From AP-15 sp963772295 (lineage in GTDB: Bacteria; Pseudomonadota; Alphaproteobacteria; ATCC43930; CGMCC-115725): DNA of 64,000 nucleotides. The position numbers were made by a program, and so were the translations under genes. This document shows positions 57,343 through 64,000 of the stretch, piece after piece. Under the pieces are notes generated by a model. That model did not search any database and was not told the origin of the DNA. It saw only the letters and a list, made by a program, of their open reading frames with translations. The stretch spans positions 481,424 to 545,423 of the forward strand of contig CAVYWO010000010.1 of the NCBI GenBank assembly GCA_963772295.1. The letters are read 5' to 3'. The number at the start of each line of letters is the position of its first letter. The first letter of the stretch is position 1.

Positions 57343-59067
57343 TCAAGCGGTCTTTTCCAACTGCAGGCCGAGTTCGGCAATCATCGCTTCGCGCATGGCG
57401 AATTTCTGGATCTTGCCGGTCACCGTCATCGGGAACGCGTCGACGAATTTGACGTAGCGCGGGATCTTGTAATGCGCAATTCGCCCCTCGCAGAAGGAGC
57501 GGATCTCGTCGGCGCTCGCGACCTCGCCCGGGCGCAGCCTGACCCAGGCGCACAACTCCTCGCCATAGCGCCGATCCGGGACGCCGATCACCTGCGCGTC
57601 CTGGATCTTCGGATGGCGGTAGAGAAACTCCTCGATCTCGCGCGGATAGACGTTTTCTCCGCCGCGGATCACCATGTCCTTGATCCGGCCGACGATGTTG
57701 CAGTAACCGGCGTCGTCCATCGTCGCCAGATCGCCGGTCTTCATCCAGCCGGCGCTGTCGATCGCCTCGCGCGTCTTCTCCTCGTCGTTCCAATAGCCCT
57801 GCATGACGAGATAGCCGCGCGACAGGAGTTCGCCCGGCACCCCGCGCGGCACGAGGCGGCCGGCGGCGTCGACGATCTTGATCTCGACATGCGGCAGCGC
57901 CCTGCCGACGGTCGAGACGCGGCGCTCGATCGGGTCGTCGGTCGTCGTCGCGGTGCTGCCCGGGCTCGTCTCGGTCATGCCATAGGCGATCACCAGCTCG
58001 CGCAGATACATCCGCTCAACCGCCCGCTTCATGACCGCGATCGGGCAGGGGCTGCCGGCCATCACCCCGGTACGCAGCGACTTTAAATCGAACTTGTCGA
58101 AATCGGGATGGTCCATCTCGGCGATGAACATGGTCGGCACGCCGTAGAGTGCGGTGCAGCGCTCGGCTTCGATGGTTTCGAGCGTCGCCAGCGGATCGAA
58201 GCCCTCGCTCGGATAGACCATCGTGGCACCATGGGTGAGACAGCCGAGATTGCCGATCACCATGCCGAAGCAGTGATAGAGCGGTACCGGGATGCACACC
58301 CGGTCGCGCTCGCTGAACCGCATCGTTTCACCGAGGAAGAAGCCGTTGTTGAGGATGTTGTGGTGGGTCAGCGTCGCGCCCTTGGGAAAGCCGGTGGTGC
58401 CGCTGGTGAACTGAATGTTGATCGGGTCGTCGAACTGCAATTCCGCGGCGAGATCGGCGAGCCGGTTGCGCTCGGCCGCGCCGGCGCGATCGTAAACCGC
58501 ATCGAAGCGCAGCGCCCCCGGCACCTCGGCCGCGCCGATGGTGATCACTAGGCGCAGATCGGGCAGGCGCGCCGCGCGCCAGCCGTCGGGTGACGCCGCC
58601 GCCAGCTCCGGCGCCAGCTCGCCGAGTAGCGCCAAATAGTCGCTCGACCGGAACCGCGCCGCCGTGATGAGCGCGGCGCAGCCGGCCTTGTTCAGCGCAT
58701 ATTCGAGTTCGGTCGCGCGATAGGCGGGGTTGATGTTGACGAGGATCAGCCCGGCCTTGGCGGTGGCGAATTGCGCCACGGTCCATTCGGCAGTGTTCGG
58801 CGACCAGATGCCGATCCGCTCGCCGCGTTCGAGCCCGAGGGCCAAGAGTCCGGCGGCGAAAGCGTCGACCCGCTCCTTCAGCTGCCGCCAATTCCAGCGG
58901 ATCTGCTGATGGCGCACGATCAGTGCGTCATGTCCGCCAAGCCGCTCCACCGCCGCATCGAAATAGACGCCGATCGTCTGGCCGATCAGCGGCGTTCGGC
59001 TCGCGCCATGGGCATAGCTCGGCGCCGCCCTGCCGGGTGATGGCGCGGGCGCGGGATCATTGCTCAT
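57343..59067 (-). CDS. AMP-dependent acyl-CoA ligase (right copy)
   Basis: The 574-residue ANL enzyme activates a carboxylic acid, probably a medium-chain fatty or aromatic acid. It has the AMP-binding loop FTSGTTGFPKGATLTHHN, IAYGMTETSPGS, MKTGDLATMDDAGYCN, and the C-terminal GRIKDMVIRGGENVYP with the catalytic Lys in MTVTGKIQKF. The ATG at 59067 follows GAGGTGCCGCAG. A longer open frame running upstream through the antisense of cobW is an artefact and is not used. Confidence 0.92.
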   Translation of the reverse strand: MSNDPAPAPSPGRAAPSYAHGASRTPLIGQTIGVYFDAAVERLGGHDALIVRHQQIRWNWRQLKERVDAFAAGLLALGLERGERIGIWSPNTAEWTVAQFATAKAGLILVNINPAYRATELEYALNKAGCAALITAARFRSSDYLALLGELAPELAAASPDGWRAARLPDLRLVITIGAAEVPGALRFDAVYDRAGAAERNRLADLAAELQFDDPINIQFTSGTTGFPKGATLTHHNILNNGFFLGETMRFSERDRVCIPVPLYHCFGMVIGNLGCLTHGATMVYPSEGFDPLATLETIEAERCTALYGVPTMFIAEMDHPDFDKFDLKSLRTGVMAGSPCPIAVMKRAVERMYLRELVIAYGMTETSPGSTATTTDDPIERRVSTVGRALPHVEIKIVDAAGRLVPRGVPGELLSRGYLVMQGYWNDEEKTREAIDSAGWMKTGDLATMDDAGYCNIVGRIKDMVIRGGENVYPREIEEFLYRHPKIQDAQVIGVPDRRYGEELCAWVRLRPGEVASADEIRSFCEGRIAHYKIPRYVKFVDAFPMTVTGKIQKFAMREAMIAELGLQLEKTA

Positions 59068-59229
59068 CTGCGGCACCTCCTCGAATACCGGCGCTTGCCA
59101 AGCTCTTGGGCGGACGCCGGCCGTCGCGCAAGCGGAAAATGGCGGAGCCGCCGGCGGGACTTGCCGCGGCGCCTGCGGCGTGAAACCATCCTGCTGTCGG
59201 ATTGGCCGGCAACGTAGTGGTCGACTGAC

Positions 59230-60222
59230 ATGCGCGAACCCGAAGCCCTGCCGATCACGCTCCTGACCGGGTTTCTCGGCAGCGGCAAGACGACCTTGCT
59301 GCGCCGCGCGCTTCGGGCCCCGTCCCTCGCCGACACCGCCGTCGTGATCAACGAGATCGGTGAGATCGCGATCGACCATCATCTCGTCGATTTTGTCGAG
59401 GGCAGCGTCGTCGAATTGCCGGGCGGCTGCTTGTGCTGCGCCGTGCGCGAGGATCTGGCGCGCACCCTGCGCGATCTGCTGGCGCGCCGCGATGCCGGCG
59501 GAGTCCGGCCATTCCGGCGGCTCGCCGTCGAAACCACCGGCCTCGCCGACCCGGCGCCGATCCTCTACACCTTCGGCGCCGATCCGGTCCTCGACCATCT
59601 GTTGCGGCCGGCGCGGGTGGTCACCATCGTCGATGCCGTTGCCGGTGCCGCGAGCCTCGACCGCTTTGCGGAAGCCGCACGGCAGGTGGCGCTGGCCGAT
59701 GCGCTCGTCATCAGCAAGACCGATTTGGCGCCCTGCGGTCCCGATCTCGTGCGCACGCTCGACGCGCTGAACCCGGCGGCGGCCCGGCTTTTCGCCGCCG
59801 ATCCGCTCGATCCCGGCGCGGTCCTGTTCGCAAGCGGCGAAACCGCGGCCGCTGCGGCGCCGGCACCGGCGCCCGATCCCGTCCACAGCCACGGCATCGA
59901 CGCTTTTGCCGTGATCCTTAGCGGACCGATGACCCGGTTCGACTTCGCCCGCGCTCTCGGCAAATTGGCCGGCGCCCGCGGCACCGATCTGTTGCGGGTC
60001 AAGGGCATCGTCGCGTTCGCCGACCGGCCCGAGCGGCCGGCGCTGGTGCAGGCGGCGCAGCACACGCTGTTCGCGCCCGAATGGCTCGACGGCTGGCCGG
60101 CCGATTGGCCAGCGGGCTCCGGCGCCGGCCGCCTCGTCTTCGTCGTGCACGATATCCCGCGCAGGGAGATCCTCGAACACTTCGCCTTTGCCCTGCCGAG
60201 GCTGTGGCGGGCGCCATCATAG
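59230..60222 (+). CDS. CobW/COG0523-family metal-binding GTPase (right copy)
   Basis: The 330-residue protein has Walker A TGFLGSGKTTLL, the metal-binding GGCLCC motif (ELPGGCLCCAVREDLA), VISKTDL (G4) and a C-terminal CobW_C domain. COG0523 proteins handle Zn, Co or other metals for target enzymes. The hydantoinase starts 9 bp downstream; that enzyme class needs two metal ions, so this GTPase may serve it. The left copy lacks one base. Confidence 0.93.
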   Translation: MREPEALPITLLTGFLGSGKTTLLRRALRAPSLADTAVVINEIGEIAIDHHLVDFVEGSVVELPGGCLCCAVREDLARTLRDLLARRDAGGVRPFRRLAVETTGLADPAPILYTFGADPVLDHLLRPARVVTIVDAVAGAASLDRFAEAARQVALADALVISKTDLAPCGPDLVRTLDALNPAAARLFAADPLDPGAVLFASGETAAAAAPAPAPDPVHSHGIDAFAVILSGPMTRFDFARALGKLAGARGTDLLRVKGIVAFADRPERPALVQAAQHTLFAPEWLDGWPADWPAGSGAGRLVFVVHDIPRREILEHFAFALPRLWRAPS

Positions 60223-60231
60223 GAGGCTCAG

Positions 60232-61662
60232 ATGCTGGACCTCGTCGTCGCCGGCGGGCTCGCCGTCCTTCCCTCGGGGCCGGAGCCGGCCGATATCGGC
60301 GTGGCACAGGGCAGGATCGCCGCCATCGGCGCCCCCGGCAGCCTCGCCGGCTTGGGCGCCGGCCGGGTTGTCGACGCCGCCGGACAGACCGTCATACCCG
60401 GCGGGATCGATCCGCATGTGCATTGCCGCTGGCCGATCGTCGTGCCCGGCACGGCCCAGCATCAGATGACCGAAGGGCCGGCGCGGGTCAGCGAGGCGGG
60501 GCTCCATGGCGGCACGACGACGATCATCGATTTCGCGCTGGTCGGGGACGGCGACACGGTGCAGCGGGCGATCGAGCGCCGACAGCGCGAATGGGCCCAG
60601 GACTGCTATTGCGACTACGCCTTCCACACGATGGTGCAGGGCAGGCTCGCGCCGGCGGTCCTGCCGCAGTTCGCCGAGGCGGTGGCGGCCGGGCACCCCT
60701 CGGTCAAGATCTTCACCACCGACATTACCCCGTCGCGCCGCGGCCGCATGGTCGATTTCGGCGACATCTGGGAGGTGCTGCAGGTGCTGGCCAAGGCCGG
60801 CGGCATCGCCGCGATCCACGCCGAGGACAACGATCTCGTCATGCACATGTACGAAAAGCTGCTGCGCGAGGACCGCGCCGGCTTCGAGAACATGGCCGAG
60901 GTCCATACCACCCTGTCGGAGGATCTGTCGTTCAACCGGGTGATCCGGCTCGCCGCCACTATCGAGGGGGCGGCGCTTTACATGATGCACACCTCGGCGG
61001 CGACCGGGGTCCGGGCGATCGCGGCGGCGCGCGCCAACGGCGTGCCGATCTACGGCGAGACCCTGCATCAGTATCTGATGTACACGGCCGAGGATTACCG
61101 GCGGCCGAACGGCCAGATCTACCATACCTATCCGTCGCTCAAATTCCGCGAGGACCAGGCGGCGCTGTGGGCGGCGACCGATCACGGCGCCATCCAGGCG
61201 GTCGCCACCGACGAGATCTGCTGCCCGCTGCGGATCAAGCTGCAGGGAAGGCGGATCGACGACACGACCGGCGGCAATGCCGGGGTCGAGCCGCGGCTCT
61301 CGTTGATCTACACCGAGACGGTCGAAAAACGCGGCCGCGGGCTCACTGATTTTGTCGGGCTCGTGTCGTCGAACGCCGCCAAGATCATGGGGCTCTACCC
61401 GCGCAAGGGGGCGCTGGCGGTCGGCTCGGACGCCGACATCGTGGTGCTGGAGACGCGCCGGCGCCACATCGTGCGCGCCGCCGAGATGCACGAAGCCGAT
61501 TACTCGCCGTGGGAGGGCCGGGACCTTGCCGCCTGGCCCTCGATGACGATCCTGCGCGGCAAGGTCGTCGTCGAAAACGGCAGCTTTTCGGGCGACCTCA
61601 AAGACGGGCAGTTCCTGCCGCGCAAGGTGCCGGACGAGGTGCGCACGCGGCCTGCGGTATGA
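60232..61662 (+). CDS. Hydantoinase / dihydropyrimidinase-family amidohydrolase (right copy)
   Basis: Identical in protein sequence to the left copy: PHVH metal site, VKIFTTDI Lys, AIHAEDND, GSDADIVVL end. It follows cobW and precedes the 49-aa gene. Both copies are open, which is rare among the duplicated genes here. Confidence 0.9.
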   Translation: MLDLVVAGGLAVLPSGPEPADIGVAQGRIAAIGAPGSLAGLGAGRVVDAAGQTVIPGGIDPHVHCRWPIVVPGTAQHQMTEGPARVSEAGLHGGTTTIIDFALVGDGDTVQRAIERRQREWAQDCYCDYAFHTMVQGRLAPAVLPQFAEAVAAGHPSVKIFTTDITPSRRGRMVDFGDIWEVLQVLAKAGGIAAIHAEDNDLVMHMYEKLLREDRAGFENMAEVHTTLSEDLSFNRVIRLAATIEGAALYMMHTSAATGVRAIAAARANGVPIYGETLHQYLMYTAEDYRRPNGQIYHTYPSLKFREDQAALWAATDHGAIQAVATDEICCPLRIKLQGRRIDDTTGGNAGVEPRLSLIYTETVEKRGRGLTDFVGLVSSNAAKIMGLYPRKGALAVGSDADIVVLETRRRHIVRAAEMHEADYSPWEGRDLAAWPSMTILRGKVVVENGSFSGDLKDGQFLPRKVPDEVRTRPAV

Positions 61663-61678
61663 GGGGGCGGCGAGCGGA

Positions 61679-61828
61679 ATGCGACGAAATCCGATACGCG
61701 GCGCGACGTTCAACCAGGACGGCATCGTCTTCCAAAAGGGTCTGGGCCCCGACACGGCGGCGGTCGCGGCGCGGACAAAGCTGTTCGATCCGGATCTGAG
61801 CTGGGCGCGCGTCGACATCGTCAACTGA
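61679..61828 (+). CDS. 49-aa small protein (right copy)
   Basis: Same peptide as at 32,061-32,210; it starts 16 bp after the hydantoinase stop and ends DPDLSWARVDIVN 17 bp before the sulP GTG. Confidence 0.5.
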   Translation: MRRNPIRGATFNQDGIVFQKGLGPDTAAVAARTKLFDPDLSWARVDIVN

Positions 61829-61845
61829 GCGGAACGGCTCCTCGC

Positions 61846-63526
61846 GTGCGCTGGAATAGCCGCAGCTGGCAGCGGTATTTCCCGCCGGTGCAGTGGCTGA
61901 CGGACTATCATCCGGCGTCGCTGCGCGAAGACGCGGTCGCCGGCGTGACGCTGGCGGCCTACGCGATCCCGGTTGCTCTCGCCTATGCCGGTCTTGCCGG
62001 CCTGCCGCCGCAGGTCGGCGTGTACGGCTATTCGCTGGGCGGTCTCGGCTACGCGCTGCTGGGGTCCTCGCGGCAACTGGCGATCGGGCCGACCTCCGCG
62101 ATCTCGTTGATGATTGCCGGAACGGTTGGGGCGATGGCCGGCGGCGACGCGCAACGCTACGCGCAGATCGCCGGCCTCGCCGGCCTGACGGTGGCCGCGC
62201 TGTGCGTGATCGCCTGGGTGTTGCGCCTCAGCGCACTGGTCAAGCTGGTCAGTGACAGCATCCTCGTCGGCTTCAAGGCCGGCGCCGGATTGACGATAGC
62301 CATGACCCAGCTGCCGAGCCTGATCGGTACCGCGGGTGGCGGGCACAACTTCTTCGAGAGAGCCCTATTGCTTGCCGGTCAACTGGGCGAGACGCGCTAT
62401 TTCGTGCTTGCCGTTGGCATTGTCGCTCTTGTGCTGCTCGTGCTCGGCGAGCGGTGCCTGCCGGGAAAACCGGTCGCGATCGGGGTCGTTGCCCTTTCGA
62501 TCCTCGTGGCTTCCGTGCTCGGCCTTCCCCGCTCTCGGCGTGCCGACGACCGGGGAGATTCCGCCGGGCCTGCCGACGCTGGCAATCCCGGCGCTGCGCC
62601 TCGGCGACGCCGAGGGCATTTTTCCGCTCGCTGCCGGCTGCCTGCTCCTCGCCTACATCGAGAGCGTCTCGGCCGGCCGCACTTTTGCGGCAAGGCACGG
62701 CTATGTCCTCGACCCGCGTCAGGAGCTTCTCGGTATTGGCGCCGCCAATTTCCTGACCGCACTGGGGCACGGCTATCCGGTTGCGGGCGGGCTGTCGCAG
62801 TCGGCCGTCAACGACAAGGCGGGAGCCCGCTCGCCGTTGGCTCTCGTCTTTGCTTCGGTCTCCCTCGCACTGTGCCTCTCATTCCTCACCGGGCTGTTGA
62901 GAAATCTGCCGAAGGCGGTATTGGCCGCGGTGGTGTTGACCGCAGTATACGGATTGCTGGATTTTCCGGCCCTGATCCGCATGTGGCGCGCGAGCCGGTT
63001 CGACTTCTACGCCGCATCGATCGCCCTCGCCGCGGTTCTGCTCCTGGGAATATTGCAGGGCATCCTGCTCGCGGCGCTCGCCTCTCTGCTGATGCTGCTG
63101 GTCGGTGCGTCGCGTCCGCACACGGCGTTCCTCGGCCGCATTCCCGGCACGCGCAGCTATTCCGACATCGCCCGCCATCCCGAAAACGAGGCGCTACCCG
63201 GGGTCGTCGCCTTCCGTCCCGAAGCGTCGCTGATCTACGTCAATGCCGATGCGATCCTGGAAGCCGTTTTGGACCGTCTGGCCGGTTCGTCGGACATCCA
63301 CATGGTGGTCTGTGACCTGTCCGCATCGCCCTATCTCGATCTCGCCGGCTCCGGCATGCTGCACGAGCTGCACCGCGAACTCGCCGGCCGCGGCATCGCG
63401 CTGCGGATCGTCGGGGCTCATGGACGCGCGCGCGATCTACTGCGTGCCGACGGCATCGACGAAAAAGTCGGGGGGCTCGATCGGGCCAACACGCTCGACG
63501 GATTGCTCGGCGCTTGCGACACCTAG
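61846..63526 (+). pseudogene. SulP-family anion transporter with STAS domain (right copy, one frameshift)
   Basis: Counterpart of 30,364-32,043 with one extra C (TTCCCCGC for TTCCCGC) near 62,526. The frame breaks after VASVLGLP; the second frame restores ALGVPTTGEIPPGLP to the STAS domain. One more amino-acid change (DRAN for DRAD) is near the end. Confidence 0.88.
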
Positions 63527-63558
63527 CCCGATCTATGCGCGAGCAAAGTACATTTTTA
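63525..63558. repeat. Shared 33-35 nt motif after sulP (right arm)
   Basis: GCCCGATCTATGC, then GTACATTTTTAT; the mirror of 30,331-30,365 and related to 26,793-26,825. Confidence 0.7.
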
Positions 63559-63640
63559 TAGAGTTATCGCGTGCGGGTTGCGGTTGTTGTGGCTGGGCGG
63601 CGAACGCAAACAATGAGCGCATATGCCGAAAGCCCCCCGG

Positions 63641-63665
63641 GGGAGAACCGCCCGTCGACGGGCGG
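63641..63665 (-). terminator. Terminator-like hairpin (right arm copy)
   Basis: Mirror of the hairpin pair after ompA, with the same CCGCCCG-TCGA-CGGGCGG stem. Confidence 0.55.
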
Positions 63666-63683
63666 CGCCTCTGCGAGCGTTGC

Positions 63684-64000
63684 TTAATGGATCGTCACAA
63701 TGGCCACGCGGTTACTACGCAGGCGGACGTTGTTAGCCGTCTGCACCTGGAGCTCGCTTTCCCCCATGATATGAGTCGTGATGCGGGTGGGAACGACACC
63801 GGCACCCACGAGGTAATTGCGGACGGCCAGCGCGCGTAACTCCGACAAGTCGAGGTTGTTGGCTTCCTTCCCGACCGTGTCGGTATGCCCCGCCACCTCG
63901 ATGTTCACGTAGCGGCATTTCCAGGCATCCATCAGCTCGTTCAGCGTTTTGCGGCTATCCGCATTGACAAAATCCTTATTGAAGCCAAACTCCACCACAT
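63684..64000 (-). CDS. OmpA-domain protein (right copy, partial)
   Basis: The last 105 or so residues of the OmpA-domain protein, FGFNKDFVNADSRKTLNELM to the same stop. One base differs from the left copy. The N-terminal part lies beyond the window. Confidence 0.85.
   Translation of the reverse strand, partial: VVEFGFNKDFVNADSRKTLNELMDAWKCRYVNIEVAGHTDTVGKEANNLDLSELRALAVRNYLVGAGVVPTRITTHIMGESELQVQTANNVRLRSNRVAIVTIH

Larger units (their letters stand above)
46909..64000 (-). repeat. Giant inverted repeat, right arm (continues beyond the window)
   Basis: Mirror of 29,890-46,886. Nearly identical at the outer end (one base change in the ompA part, one extra C in sulP, one base in cobW), and increasingly different toward the axis. 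It is still matching at the last base of the window. Confidence 0.95.

Noticed and set aside
57343..60180. A continuous 945-codon minus-strand frame joining cobW-antisense to the acyl-CoA ligase
   Set aside because: The first 370 codons are the antisense of an intact cobW gene; the ligase starts at 59,067 with a good ribosome site and a normal N-terminus.
60217..62346. A 709-codon frame antisense to the hydantoinase
   Set aside because: Long antisense frames are expected in GC-rich codon use; the sense strand has an intact hydantoinase.

Overview
The window is high-GC DNA from an alphaproteobacterium. The evidence is the order rplU-rpmA / obgE-proB-proA-nadD on one strand, a DUF4167 gene, DUF2092 genes, a DUF3096 gene and a typical alphaproteobacterial PccA. 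I cannot name the order. There are no rRNA or tRNA genes and no CRISPR array that I can see. Many ordinary genes, including the usually conserved proA, are split by one-base frameshifts, so either the sequence is poorly polished or the genome is decaying.

Positions 1 to about 29.4 kb appear once in the window. From left to right they hold: nadD (partial), proA, proB, obgE, rpmA and rplU, all on the minus strand and driven by a near-consensus promoter; a gap with a pirin gene remnant and a REP-like palindrome; DUF5681, 2TM-domain and DUF3857/transglutaminase genes; a large UPF0182 membrane protein; DUF4167; a minus-strand operon of an acyl-CoA synthetase with a LIV-type ABC importer (livG-livH-livM-livK-livF); a pirin and a quinone oxidoreductase; two DUF2092 loci with small exported partners; and a decayed stretch (AI-2E transporter fragment, TauD/TfdA pseudogene, ISNCY and IS1380 remnants) before an OmpA-family gene.

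From about 29.4 kb to the right end the window is one giant inverted repeat. The left arm (to about 46,886) and right arm (from about 46,909) carry the same genes in mirror order: ompA, sulP, a 49-aa ORF, a hydantoinase, a CobW GTPase, an AMP-dependent acyl-CoA ligase, a glycine-zipper lipoprotein, a hypothetical lipoprotein, a small HTH-like protein with a DUF4279 protein, a hypothetical protein, a membrane peptide, an amidase, a small lipoprotein, pccA, an acylphosphatase, drmB and drmA. The arms are almost identical at the outer end and become clearly divergent, mostly at synonymous sites, toward the axis. The axis lies inside drmA, so two 5'-truncated drmA genes point away from each other across about 22 bp. 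The outer limit of the repeat cannot be seen because the right arm runs off the window.

DrmA and DrmB are core proteins of the DISARM anti-phage system. Here only broken drmA and drmB remain, with no drmC and no methylase, so this is a DISARM remnant or an incomplete view of one. For most duplicated genes the right copy is intact and the left copy frameshifted; sulP and one hypothetical gene show the reverse. The duplicated metabolic genes suggest use of cyclic amides and amides (hydantoinase with a metallochaperone-like GTPase, and an amidase), CoA activation of carboxylic acids, and propionyl-CoA carboxylation. Whether the palindrome is real DNA, a join of two strains, or a fold-back artefact is the main open question.
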